Below are positions 14,045-26,411 of a stretch of 64,000 nt of DNA, piece by piece. The DNA lies in NCBI GenBank assembly GCA_964023205.1, contig OZ026848.1, forward strand, positions 26,523,912 to 26,587,911, in the 5' to 3' direction. Position numbers and translations under genes: made by a program. Numbering within the stretch: position 1 is the stretch's first letter; each line of letters opens with the position of its first letter. The notes below the pieces were generated by a model. That model was not told the origin of the DNA, did no database searches, and saw only the letters and a list, made by a program, of their open reading frames with translations. Origin of the DNA: Lutraria lutraria. Its lineage: Eukaryota; Mollusca; Bivalvia; Venerida; Mactridae.

Positions 14045-16748
14045 GAAATTTTGTACTTTGTCAAAATTTGGAAATTTCTGCAGAGATTTTTGGATTTTCA
14101 TGGAAAAAAATATTTCGTTCAAAAGTGGTCTTATGATACATCCTATTGTTTGTTCCATGTAATCGAATGCAAAGATGTATATATAAACAAGTTTTAGGAA
14201 ATATTGTACTTTGTCAAAATTTGGAAATTTCTGCAGGTCCCGACCTGGAGAGATTTTTGGATTTTGATGGAAAAAAATATTTCGTTCAAAAGTGGTCTTA
14301 TGATACTTCCTATTGTTTGTTACATGTAATCGATTGCAAAAATGTATATACAAATGTATAAACAAGTTTTAGGAAATATTGTACTTTGTCAAAATTTGGA
14401 AATTTCTGCAGGTCCCGACCTGGAGAGATTTTTGGATTTTCATGGAAAAAAATATTTCGTTCAAAAGTGGTCTTATGATACATCCTATTGTTTGTTCCAT
14501 GTAATCGAATGCAAAAATGTATATATAAACAAGTTTTAGGAAATTTTGTACTTTGTCAAAATTTGGAAATTTCTGCAGGTCCCGACCTGGAGAGATTTTT
14601 GGATTTTGATGGAAAAAAATATTTCGTTCAAAAGTGGTCTTATGATACATCCTATTGTTTGTTCCATGTAATCGAATGCAAAAATGTATATATAAACAAG
14701 TTTTAGGAAATATTGTACTTTGTCAAAATTTGGAAATTTCTGCAGGTCCCGACCTGGAGAGATTTTTGGATTTTGATGGAAAAAAATATTTCGTTCAAAA
14801 GTGGTCTTATGATACATCCTATTGTTTCTTACATGTAATCGATTGCAAAAATGTATATACAAATGTATAAACAAGTTTTAGGAAATATTGTACTTTGTCA
14901 AAATTTGGAAATTTCTGCAGGTCCCGACCTGGAGAGATTTTTGGATTTTCATGGAAAAAAATATTTCGTTCAAAAGTGGTCTTATGATACATCCTATTGT
15001 TTGTTACATGTAATCGATTGCAAAAATGTATATACAAATGTATAAACAAGTTTTAGGAAATATTGTACTTTGTCAAAATTTGGAAATTTCTGCAGGTCCC
15101 GACCTGGAGAGATTTTTGGATTTTCATGGAAAAAAATATTTCGTTCAAAGTGGTCTTATGATACATCCTATTGTTTGTTCCATGTAATCGAATGCAAAAA
15201 TGTATATATAAACAAGTTTTAGGAAATTTTGTACTTTGTCAAAATTTGGAAATTTCTGCAGGTCCCGACCTGGAGAGATTTTTCGATTTTCATGGAAAAA
15301 AATATTTCGTTCAAAAGTGGTCTTATGATACATCCTAATGTTTGTTCCATGTAATCGAATGCAGAAATGTATATATAAACAAGTTTTAGGAAATTTTGTA
15401 CTTTGTCAAAATTTGGAAATTTCTGCAGGTCCCGACCTGGAGAGATTTTTGGACTTTGATGGAAAAAAATATTTCGTTCAAAAGTGGTCTTATGATACTT
15501 CCTATTGTTTGTTACATGTAATCGATTGCAAAAATGTATATACAAATGTATAAACAAGTTTTAGGAAATATTGTACTTTGTCAAAATTTGGAAATTTCTG
15601 CAGGTCCCGACCTGGAGAGATTTTTGGATTTTCATGGAAAAAAATATTTCGTTCAAAAGTGGTCTTATGATACATCCTATTGTTTGTTCCATGTAATCGA
15701 ATGCAAAAATGTATATATAAACAAGTTTTAGGAAATTTTGTACTTTGTCAAAATTTGGAAATTTCTGCAGGTCCCGACCTGGAGAGATTTTTCGATTTTC
15801 ATGGAAAAAAATATTTCGTTCAAAAGTGGTCTTATGATACATCCTATTGTTTGTTCCATGTAATCGAATGCAAAAATGTATATATAAACAAGTTTTAGGA
15901 AATATTGTACTTTGTCAAAATTTGGAAATTTCTGCAGGTCCCGACCTGGAGAGATTTTTGGATTTTGATGGAAAAAAATATTTCGTTCAAAAGTGGTCTT
16001 ATGATACATCCTATTGTTTGTTACATGTAATCGATTGCAAAAATGTATATACAAATGTATAAACAAGTTTTAGGAAATATTGTACTTTGTCAAAATTTGG
16101 AAATTTCTGCAGGTCCCGACCTGGAGAGATTTTTGGATTTTCATGGAAAAAAATATTTCGTTCAAAAGTGGTCTTATGATACATCCTATTGTTTGTTACA
16201 TGTAATCGATTGCAAAAATGTATATACAAATGTATAAACAAGTTTTAGGAAATATTGTACTTTGTCAAAATTTGGAAATTTCTGCAGGTCACGACCTGGA
16301 GAGATTTTTGGATTTTCATGGAAAAAAATATTTCGTTCAAAGTGGTCTTATGATACATCCTATTGTTTGTTCCATGTAATCGAATGCAAAAATGTATATA
16401 TAAACAAGTTTTAGGAAATTTTGTACTTTGTCAAAATTTGGAAATTTCTGCAGGTCCCGACCTGGAGAGATTTTTCGATTTTCATGGAAAAAAATATTTC
16501 GTTCAAAAGTGGTCTTATGATACATCCTAATGTTTGTTCCATGTAATCGAATGCAGAAATGTATATATAAACAAGTTTTAGGAAATTTTGTACTTTGTCA
16601 AAATTTGGAAATTTCTGCAGGTCCCGACCTGGAGAGATTTTTCGATTTTCATGGAAAAAAATATTTCGTTCAAAAGTGGTCTTATGATACATCCTATTGT
16701 TTGTTCCATGTAATCGAATGCAAAATTGTATATATAAACAAGTTTTAG
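14045..16748 (+). repeat. 2704-bp 16-mer higher-order repeat, copy 1
   Basis: Starting at the D monomer the order is D-B-A-A-B-B-C-A-B-A-A-B-B-C-A-A. The lengths sum to 153 + 6x175 + 2x166 + 7x167 = 2704, and the next D starts at 16749. Matching order also extends upstream of 14045 to about 12.8 kb at the same offset, so this is part of about 2.6 tandem units. Confidence 0.92.
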
Positions 16749-19452
16749 GAAATTTTGTACTTTGTCAAAATTTGGAAATTTCTGCAGAGATTTTTGGATT
16801 TTCATGGAAAAAAATATTTCGTTCAAAAGTGGTCTTATGATACATCCTATTGTTTGTTCCATGTAATCGAATGCAAAGATGTATATATAAACAAGTTTTA
16901 GGAAATATTGTACTTTGTCAAAATTTGGAAATTTCTGCAGGTCCCGACCTGGAGAGATTTTTGGATTTTGATGGAAAAAAATATTTCGTTCAAAAGTGGT
17001 CTTATGATACTTCCTATTGTTTGTTACATGTAATCGATTGCAAAAATGTATATACAAATGTATAAACAAGTTTTAGGAAATATTGTACTTTGTCAAAATT
17101 TGGAAATTTCTGCACGTCCCGACCTGGAGAGATTTTTGGATTTTCATGGAAAAAAATATTTCGTTCAAAAGTGGTCTTATGATACATCCTATTGTTTGTT
17201 CCATGTAATCGAATGCAAAAATGTATATATAAACAAGTTTTAGGAAATTTTGTACTTTGTCAAAATTTGGAAATTTCTGCAGGTCCCGACCTGGAGAGAT
17301 TTTTGGATTTTCATGGAAAAAAATATTTCGTTCAAAAGTGGTCTTATGATACATCCTATTGTTTGTTCCATGTAATCGAATGCAAAAATGTATATATAAA
17401 CAAGTTTTAGGAAATATTGTACTTTGTCAAAATTTGGAAATTTCTGCAGGTCCCGACCTGGAGAGATTTTTGGATTTTGATGGAAAAAAATATTTCGTTC
17501 AAAAGTGGTCTTATGATACATCCTATTGTTTCTTACATGTAATCGATTGCAAAAATGTATATACAAATGTATAAACAAGTTTTAGGAAATATTGTACTTT
17601 GTCAAAATTTGGAAATTTCTGCAGGTCCCGACCTGGAGAGATTTTTGGATTTTCATGGAAAAAAATATTTCGTTCAAAAGTGGTCTTATGATACATCCTA
17701 TTGTTTGTTACATGTAATCGATTGCAAAAATGTATATACAAATGTATAAACAAGTTTTAGGAAATATTGTACTTTGTCAAAATTTGGAAATTTCTGCAGG
17801 TCCCGACCTGGAGAGATTTTTCGATTTTCATGGAAAAAAATATTTCGTTCAAAGTGGTCTTATGATACATCCTATTGTTTGTTCCATGTAATCGAATGCA
17901 AAAATGTATATATAAACAAGTTTTAGGAAATTTTGTACTTTGTCAAAATTTGGAAATTTCTGCAGGTCCCGACCTGGAGAGATTTTACGATTTTCATGGA
18001 AAAAAATATTTCGTTCAAAAGTGGTCTTATGATACATCCTAATGTTTGTTCCATGTAATCGAATGCAGAAATGTATATATAAACAAGTTTTAGGAAATTT
18101 TGTACTTTGTCAAAATTTGGAAATTTCTGCAGGTCCCGACCTGGAGAGATTTTTGGATTTTGATGGAAAAAAATATTTCGTTCAAAAGTGGTCTTATGAT
18201 ACTTCCTATTGTTTGTTACATGTAATCGATTGCAAAAATGTATATACAAATGTATAAACAAGTTTTAGGAAATATTGTACTTTGTCAAAATTTGGAAATT
18301 TCTGCAGGTCCCGACCTGGAGAGATTTTTCGATTTTCATGGAAAAAAATATTTCGTTCAAAAGTGGTCTTATGATACATCCTATTGTTTGTTCCATGTAA
18401 TCGAATGCAAAAATGTATATATAAACAAGTTTTAGGAAATTTTGTACTTTGTCAAAATTTGGAAATTTCTGCAGGTCCCGACCTGGAGAGATTTTTGGAT
18501 TTTCATGGAAAAAAATATTTCGTTCAAAAGTGGTCTTATGATACATCCTATTGTTTGTTCCATGTAATCGAATGCAAAAATGTATATATAAACAAGTTTT
18601 AGGAAATATTGTACTTTGTCAAAATTTGGAAATTTCTGCAGGTCCCGACCTGGAGAGATTTTTGGATTTTGATGGAAAAAAATATTTCGTTCAAAAGTGG
18701 TCTTATGATACATCCTATTGTTTGTTACATGTAATCGATTGCAAAAATGTATATACAAATGTATAAACAAGTTTTAGGAAATATTGTACTTTGTCAAAAT
18801 TTGGAAATTTCTGCAGGTCCCGACCTGGAGAGATTTTTGGATTTTCATGGAAAAAAATATTTCGTTCAAAAGTGGTCTTATGATACATCCTATTGTTTGT
18901 TACATGTAATCGATTGCAAAAATGTATATACAAATGTATAAACAAGTTTTAGGAAATATTGTACTTTGTCAAAATTTGGAAATTTCTGCAGGTCCCGACC
19001 TGGAGAGATTTTTGGATTTTCATGGAAAAAAATATTTCGTTCAAAGTGGTCTTATGATACATCCTATTGTTTGTTCCATGTAATCGAATGCAAAAATGTA
19101 TATATAAACAAGTTTTAGGAAATTTTGTACTTTGTCAAAATTTGGAAATTTCTGCAGGTCCCGACCTGGAGAGATTTTTGGATTTTGATGGAAAAAAATA
19201 TTTCGTTCAAAAGTGGTCTTATGATACATCCTAATGTTTGTTCCATGTAATCGAATGCCGAAATGTATATATAAACAAGTTTTAGGAAATTTTGTACTTT
19301 GTCAAAATTTGGAAATTTCTGCAGGTCCCGACCTGGAGAGATTTTTCGATTTTCATGGAAAAAAATATTTCGTTCAAAAGTGGTCTTATGACACATCCTA
19401 TTGTTTGTTCCATGTAATCGAATGCAAAATTGTATATATAAACAAGTTTTAG
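16749..19452 (+). repeat. 2704-bp 16-mer higher-order repeat, copy 2
   Basis: It has the same 16-monomer order as 14045-16748 and ends where the next D starts at 19453. It has its own changes: ctgcacg near 17115, cgatttt in the C monomer near 17820, and the gccgaaatg block near 19259 shared with 11997. The last part therefore resembles the 10.8-12.7 kb block more than the first copy, which suggests exchange between units. Confidence 0.9.
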
Positions 19453-21626
19453 GAAATTTTGTACTTTGTCAAAATTTGGAAATTTCTGCAGAGATTTTTG
19501 GATTTTCATGGAAAAAAATATTTCGTTCAAAAGTGGTCTTATGATACATCCTATTGTTTGTTCCATGTAATCGAATGCAAAAATGTATATATAAACAAGT
19601 TTTAGGAAATATTGTACTTTGTCAAAATTTGGAAATTTCTGCAGGTCCCGACCTGGAGAGATTTTTGGATTTTGATGGAAAAAAATATTTCGTTCAAAAG
19701 TGGTCTTATGATACATCCTATTGTTTGTTACATGTAATCGATTGCAAAAATGTATATACAAATGTATAAACAAGTTTTAGGAAATATTGTACTTTGTCAA
19801 AATTTGGAAATTTCTGCAGGTCCCGACCTGGAGAGATTTTTGGATTTTCATGGAAAAAAATATTTCGTTCAAAAGTGGTCTTATGATACATCCTATTGTT
19901 TGTTACATGTAATCGATTGCAAAAATGTATATACAAATGTATAAACAAGTTTTAGGAAATATTGTACTTTGTCAAAATTTGGAAATTTCTGCAGGTCCCG
20001 ACCTGGAGAGATTTTTGGATTTTCATGGAAAAAAATATTTCGTTCAAAGTGGTCTTATGATACATCCTATTGTTTGTTCCATGTAATCGAATGCAAAAAT
20101 GTATATATAAACAAGTTTTAGGAAATTTTGTACTTTGTCAAAATTTGGAAATTTCTGCAGGTCCCGACCTGGAGAGATTTTTGGATTTTGATGGAAAAAA
20201 ATATTTCGTTCAAAAGTGGTCTTATGATACTTCCTATTGTTTGTTACATGTAATCGATTGCAAAAATGTATATACAAATGTATAAACAAGTTTTAGGAAA
20301 TATTGTACTTTGTCAAAATTTGGAAATTTCTGCAGGTCCCGACCTGGAGAGATTTTTGGATTTTCATGGAAAAAAATATTTCGTTCAAAAGTGGTCTAAT
20401 GATACATCCTATTGTTTGTTCCATGTAATCGAATGCAAAACTGGATATATAAACAAGTTTTAGGAAATTTTGTACTTTGTCAAAATTTGGAAATTTCTGC
20501 AGGTCCCGACCTGGAGAGATTTTTCGATTTTCATGGAAAAAAATATTTCGTTCAAAAGTGGTCTTATGATACATCCTAATGTTTGTTCCATGTAATCGAA
20601 TGCAGAAATGTATATATAAACAAGTTTTAGGAAATTTTGTACTTTGTCAAAATTTGGAAATTTCTGCAGGTCCCGACCTGGAGAGATTTTTCGATTTTCA
20701 TGGAAAAAAATATTTCGTTCAAAAGTGGTCTTATGATACATCCTATTGTTTGTTCCATGTAATCGAATGCAAAATTGTATATATAAACAAGTTTTAGGAA
20801 ATTTTGTACTTTGTCAAAATTTGGAAATTTCTGCAGAGATTTTTCGATTTTCATGGAAAAAAATATTTCGTTCAAAAGTGGTCTTATGATACATCCTATT
20901 GTTTGTTCCATGTAATCGAATGCAAAAATGTATATATAAACAAGTTTTAGGAAATATTGTACTTTGTCAAAATTTGGAAATTTCTGCAGGTCCCGACCTG
21001 GAGAGATTTTTGGATTTTGATGGAAAAAAATATTTCGTTCAAAAGTGGTCTTATGATACATCCTATTGTTTGTTACATGTAATCGATTGCAAAAATGTAT
21101 ATACAAATGTATAAACAAGTTTTAGGAAATATTGTACTTTGTCAAAATTTGGAAATTTCTGCAGGTCCCGACCTGGAGAGATTTTTGGATTTTCATGGAA
21201 AAAAATATTTCGTTCAAAAGTGGTCTTATGATACATCCTATTGTTTGTTCCATGTAATCGAATGCAAAAATGTATATATAAACAAGTTTTAGGAAATTTT
21301 GTACTTTGTCAAAATTTGGAAATTTCTGCAGGTCCCGACCTGGAGAGATTTTTGGATTTTCATGGAAAAAAATATTTCGTTCAAAAGTGGTCTAATGATA
21401 CATCCTATTGTTTGTTCCATGTAATCGAATGCAAAACTGTATATATAAACAAGTTTTAGGAAATTTTGTACTTTGTCAAAATTTGGAAATTTCTGCAGGT
21501 CCCGACCTGGAGAGATTTTTGGATTTTCATGGAAAAAAATATTTCGTTCAAAAGTGGTCTTATGATACATCCTATTGTTTGTTCCATGTAATCGAATGCA
21601 AAAATGTATATATAAACAAGTTTTAG

Positions 21627-21801
21627 GAAATATTGTACTTTGTCAAAATTTGGAAATTTCTGCAGGTCCCGACCTGGAGAGATTTTTGGATTTTGATGGA
21701 AAAAAATATTTCGTTCAAAAGTGGTCTTATGATACATCCTATTGTTTGTTACATGTAATCGATTGCAAAAATGTATATACAAATGTATAAACAAGTTTTA
21801 G
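21627..21801 (+). repeat. Reference type B monomer (175 bp, 8-bp insertion)
   Basis: It is the same unit as A, but the tail reads tgtatatacaaatgtataaac instead of tgtatatataaac, a net gain of 8 bp. The 9-mer aaatgtata occurs at 21769-21777 and again at 21781-21789, so the insertion looks like a short local duplication. B is almost always linked with gttacatg (A has gttccatg), atcgattgc (A has atcgaatgc) and often gattttgatgg (A has gattttcatgg). It is therefore a true subfamily and not scattered indels. The next monomer, 21802-21976, is also B. There are well over 100 copies in the window. Confidence 0.95.
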
Positions 21802-21976
21802 GAAATATTGTACTTTGTCAAAATTTGGAAATTTCTGCAGGTCCCGACCTGGAGAGATTTTTGGATTTTGATGGAAAAAAATATTTCGTTCAAAAGTGGT
21901 CTTATGATACATCCTATTGTTTGTTACATGTAATCGATTGCAAAAATGTATATACAAATGTATAAACAAGTTTTAG

Positions 21977-22142
21977 GAAATATTGTACTTTGTCAAAATT
22001 TGGAAATTTCTGCAGGTCCCGACCTGGAGAGATTTTTGGATTTTCATGGAAAAAAATATTTCGTTCAAAGTGGTCTTATGATACATCCTATTGTTTGTTC
22101 CATGTAATCGAATGCAAAAATGTATATATAAACAAGTTTTAG
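21977..22142 (+). repeat. Reference type C monomer (166 bp, one A lost)
   Basis: The unit reads cgttcaaagtgg where the others read cgttcaaaagtgg. About 42 copies carry this deletion, for example near 1144, 2845, 5186, 7388, 11779, 13633, 15145, 16337, 17849 and 63558. C nearly always follows one or two B monomers, giving a recurrent B-B-C trimer of 516 bp. Because C sits at fixed places in the higher-order repeats, it is an inherited marker and not a recurrent sequencing slip. The lost base changes the spacing inside the CENP-B-box-like motif. Confidence 0.93.
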
Positions 22143-22476
22143 GAAATTTTGTACTTTGTCAAAATTTGGAAATTTCTGCAGGTCCCGACCTGGAGAGATT
22201 TTTCGATTTTCATGGAAAAAAATATTTCGTTCAAAAGTGGTCTTATGATACATCCTAATGTTTGTTCCATGTAATCGAATGCAGAAATGTATATATAAAC
22301 AAGTTTTAGGAAATTTTGTACTTTGTCAAAATTTGGAAATTTCTGCAGGTCCCGACCTGGAGAGATTTTTCGATTTTCATGGAAAAAAATATTTCGTTCA
22401 AAAGTGGTCTTATGATACATCCTATTGTTTGTTCCATGTAATCGAATGCAAAATTGTATATATAAACAAGTTTTAG

Positions 22477-22629
22477 GAAATTTTGTACTTTGTCAAAATT
22501 TGGAAATTTCTGCAGAGATTTTTCGATTTTCATGGAAAAAAATATTTCGTTCAAAAGTGGTCTTATGATACATCCTATTGTTTGTTCCATGTAATCGAAT
22601 GCAAAAATGTATATATAAACAAGTTTTAG
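22477..22629 (+). repeat. Reference type D monomer (153 bp, dyad deleted)
   Basis: The unit reads ctgcagagattttt where others read ctgcag, then gtcccgacctggag, then agattttt. Exactly 14 bp are missing, with a 2-bp ag microhomology at the junction. The loss removes most of the 14-bp dyad but keeps the PstI site. About 29 copies occur, near 100, 762, 3291, 4121, 7835, 12226, 14080, 16782, 19487, 20832, 22511, 23341, 25018, 28223, 30584, 32786, 34822, 37192, 39728, 45855, 47884, 48712, 49883, 52252, 53082, 54084, 57981, 60493 and 62511. The monomer before D normally ends gcaaaattg. D is the best single marker of higher-order repeat phase. Confidence 0.95.
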
Positions 22630-23305
22630 GAAATATTGTACTTTGTCAAAATTTGGAAATTTCTGCAGGTCCCGACCTGGAGAGATTTTTGGATTTTGAT
22701 GGAAAAAAATATTTCGTTCAAAAGTGGTCTTATGATACATCCTATTGTTTGTTACATGTAATCGATTGCAAAAATGTATATACAAATGTATAAACAAGTT
22801 TTAGGAAATATTGTACTTTGTCAAAATTTGGAAATTTCTGCAGGTCCCGACCTGGAGAGATTTTTGGATTTTCATGGAAAAAAATATTTCGTTCAAAAGT
22901 GGTCTTATGATACATCCTATTGTTTGTTCCATGTAATCGAATGCAAAAATGTATATATAAACAAGTTTTAGGAAATTTTGTACTTTGTCAAAATTTGGAA
23001 ATTTCTGCAGGTCCCGACCTGGAGAGATTTTTCGATTTTCATGGAAAAAAATATTTCGTTCAAAAGTGGTCTTATGATACATCCTAATGTTTGTTCCATG
23101 TAATCGAATGCAGAAATGTATATATAAACAAGTTTTAGGAAATTTTGTACTTTGTCAAAATTTGGAAATTTCTGCAGGTCCCGACCTGGAGAGATTTTTC
23201 GATTTTCATGGAAAAAAATATTTCGTTCAAAAGTGGTCTTATGATACATCCTATTGTTTGTTCCATGTAATCGAATGCAAAATTGTATATATAAACAAGT
23301 TTTAG
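22477..23305 (+). repeat. 829-bp pentamer HOR D-B-A-A-A
   Basis: The lengths are 153 + 175 + 3x167 = 829 bp, and another D begins at 23306. The same 829-bp spacing between D monomers recurs at 3291/4121, 47884/48712 and 52252/53082. It is therefore a standard module of this array and not a single event. Confidence 0.92.
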
Positions 23306-24984
23306 GAAATTTTGTACTTTGTCAAAATTTGGAAATTTCTGCAGAGATTTTTGGATTTTCATGGAAAAAAATATTTCGTTCAAAAGTGGTCTTATGATAC
23401 ATCCTATTGTTTGTTCCATGTAATCGAATGCAAAAATGTATATATAAACAAGTTTTAGGAAATTTTGTACTTTGTCAAAATTTGGAAATTTCTGCAGGTC
23501 CCGACCTGGAGAGATTTTTGGATTTTGATGGAAAAAAATATTTCGTTCAAAAGTGGTCTTATGATACATCCTATTGTTTCTTACATGTAATCGATTGCAA
23601 AAATGTATATACAAATGTATAAACAAGTTTTAGGAAATATTGTACTTTGTCAAAATTTGGAAATTTCTGCAGGTCCCGACCTGGAGAGATTTTTGGATTT
23701 TCATGGAAAAAAATATTTCGTTCAAAAGTGGTCTTATGATACATCCTATTGTTTGTTACATGTAATCGATTGCAAAAATGTATATACAAATGTATAAACA
23801 AGTTTTAGGAAATATTGTACTTTGTCAAAATTTGGAAATTTCTGCAGGTCCCGACCTGGAGAGATTTTTGGATTTTCATGGAAAAAAATATTTCGTTCAA
23901 AGTGGTCTTATGATACATCCTATTGTTTGTTCCATGTAATCGAATGCAAAAATGTATATATAAACAAGTTTTAGGAAATTTTGTACTTTGTCAAAATTTG
24001 GAAATTTCTGCAGGTCCCGACCTGGAGAGATTTTTCGATTTTCATGGAAAAAAATATTTCGTTCAAAAGTGGTCTTATGATACATCCTAATGTTTGTTCC
24101 ATGTAATCGAATGCAGAAATGTATATATAAACAAGTTTTAGGAAATTTTGTACTTTGTCAAAATTTGGAAATTTCTGCAGGTCCCGACCTGGAGAGATTT
24201 TTGGACTTTGATGGAAAAAAATATTTCGTTCAAAAGTGGTCTTATGATACTTCCTATTGTTTGTTACATGTAATCGATTGCAAAAATGTATATACAAATG
24301 TATAAACAAGTTTTAGGAAATATTGTACTTTGTCAAAATTTGGAAATTTCTGCAGGTCCCGACCTGGAGAGATTTTTGGATTTTCATGGAAAAAAATATT
24401 TCGTTCAAAAGTGGTCTTATGATACATCCTATTGTTTGTTCCATGTAATCGAATGCAAAAATGTATATATAAACAAGTTTTAGGAAATATTGTACTTTGT
24501 CAAAATTTGGAAATTTCTGCAGGTCCCGACCTGGAGAGATTTTTCGATTTTCATGGAAAAAAATATTTCGTTCAAAAGTGGTCTTATGATACATCCTATT
24601 GTTTGTTCCATGTAATCGAATGCAAAAATGTATATATAAACAAGTTTTAGGAAATTTTGTACTTTGTCAAAATTTGGAAATTTCTGCAGGTCCCGACCTG
24701 GAGAGATTTTTCGATTTTCATGGAAAAAAATATTTCGTTCAAAAGTGGTCTTATGATACATCCTAATGTTTGTTCCATGTAATCGAATGCAGAAATGTAT
24801 ATATAAACAAGTTTTAGGAAATTTTGTACTTTGTCAAAATTTGGAAATTTCTGCAGGTCCCGACTTGGAGAGATTTTTCGATTTTCATGGAAAAAAATAT
24901 TTCGTTCAAAAGTGGTCTTATGATACATCCTATTGTTTGTTCCATGTAATCGAATGCAAAATTGTATATATAAACAAGTTTTAG
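23306..24984 (+). repeat. 1679-bp 10-mer HOR, order D-B-B-C-A-B-A-A-A-A
   Basis: Monomer starts are 23306 (D), 23459, 23634 (B), 23809 (C), 23975 (A), 24142 (B), 24317, 24484, 24651 and 24818 (A). Length and composition (1 D, 3 B, 1 C, 5 A) equal those of 20798-22476, but the order differs. A second copy starts at 24985 and follows it to about 26.3 kb. Both copies carry gtttcttacatg in the first B and ggactttgatgg in the third B. Confidence 0.92.
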
Positions 24985-26329
24985 GAAATTTTGTACTTTG
25001 TCAAAATTTGGAAATTTCTGCAGAGATTTTTGGATTTTCATGGAAAAAAATATTTCGTTCAAAAGTGGTCTTATGATACATCCTATTGTTTGTTCCATGT
25101 AATCGAATGCAAAAATGTATATATAAACAAGTTTTAGGAAATTTTGTACTTTGTCAAAATTTGGAAATTTCTGCAGGTCCCGACCTGGAGAGATTTTTGG
25201 ATTTTGATGGAAAAAAATATTTCGTTCAAAAGTGGTCTTATGATACATCCTATTGTTTCTTACATGTAATCGATTGCAAAAATGTATATACAAATGTATA
25301 AACAAGTTTTAGGAAATATTGTACTTTGTCAAAATTTGGAAATTTCTGCAGGTCCCGACCTGGAGAGATTTTTGGATTTTCATGGAAAAAAATATTTCGT
25401 TCAAAAGTGGTCTTATGATACATCCTATTGTTTGTTACATGTAATCGATTGCAAAAATGTATATACAAATGTATAAACAAGTTTTAGGAAATATTGTACT
25501 TTGTCAAAATTTGGAAATTTCTGCAGGTCCCGACCTGGAGAGATTTTTGGATTTTCATGGAAAAAAATATTTCGTTCAAAGTGGTCTTATGATACATCCT
25601 ATTGTTTGTTCCATGTAATCGAATGCAAAAATGTATATATAAACAAGTTTTAGGAAATTTTGTACTTTGTCAAAATTTGGAAATTTCTGCAGGTCCCGAC
25701 CTGGAGAGATTTTTCGATTTTCATGGAAAAAAATATTTCGTTCAAAAGTGGTCTTATGATACATCCTAATGTTTGTTCCATGTAATCGAATGCAGAAATG
25801 TATATATAAACAAGTTTTAGGAAATTTTGTACTTTGTCAAAATTTGGAAATTTCTGCAGGTCCCGACCTGGAGAGATTTTTGGACTTTGATGGAAAAAAA
25901 TATTTCGTTCAAAAGTGGTCTTATGATACTTCCTATTGTTTGTTACATGTAATCGATTGCAAAAATGTATATACAAATGTATAAACAAGTTTTAGGAAAT
26001 ATTGTACTTTGTCAAAATTTGGAAATTTCTGCAGGTCCCGACCTGGAGAGATTTTTGGATTTTCATGGAAAAAAATATTTCGTTCAAAAGTGGTCTTATG
26101 ATACATCCTATTGTTTGTTCCATGTAATCGAATGCAAAAATGTATATATAAACAAGTTTTAGGAAATATTGTACTTTGTCAAAATTTGGAAATTTCTGCA
26201 GGTCCCGACCTGGAGAGATTTTTCGATTTTCATGGAAAAAAATATTTCGTTCAAAAGTGGTCTTATGATACATCCTATTGTTTGTTCCATGTAATCGAAT
26301 GCAAAAATGTATATATAAACAAGTTTTAG
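24985..26329 (+). repeat. Second, partial copy of the D-B-B-C-A-B-A 10-mer
   Basis: It matches 23306-24650 at 1679-bp offset, including gtttcttacatg near 25258 and ggactttgatgg near 25883. Instead of closing with another D, the unit continues into a long run of A monomers. Confidence 0.88.
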
Positions 26330-26365
26330 GAAATTTTGTACTTTGTCAAAATTTGGAAATTTCTG

Positions 26366-26379
26366 CAGGTCCCGACCTG
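26366..26379. other. 14-bp dyad CAGGTC-CC-GACCTG (representative copy)
   Basis: It has perfect 6-bp inverted arms around a 2-bp centre and is the most G+C-rich part of an otherwise A+T-rich monomer. It is present in A, B and C monomers and cut out of D. Some copies have one change: ggtcacgacc near 2799, 7342, 13587, 16291, 27731, 30092 and 32286, gacctag at 58149 and 62679, and ctgcacg near 17115. The arms could form a small cruciform or a dimeric protein site. No function is shown. Confidence 0.6.
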
Positions 26380-26411
26380 GAGAGATTTTTCGATTTTCAT
26401 GGAAAAAAATA

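Larger units (their letters stand above)
20798..22476 (+). repeat. 1679-bp 10-mer HOR, order D-B-A-A-A-B-B-C-A-A
   Basis: Monomer starts are 20798 (D), 20951 (B), 21126, 21293, 21460 (A), 21627, 21802 (B), 21977 (C), 22143 and 22310 (A). It can be read as the 829-bp pentamer followed by an 850-bp pentamer B-B-C-A-A. Its D monomer has cgatttt after the deletion. Only the D at 22477 shares this, which supports direct descent. Two nearby A monomers carry the gtggtctaatg change (near 20398 and 21393). Confidence 0.92.

Noticed and set aside
26356..26363. Palindrome gaaatttc as an operator
   Set aside because: An 8-bp A/T-rich palindrome is expected by chance, and there is no gene nearby to regulate.
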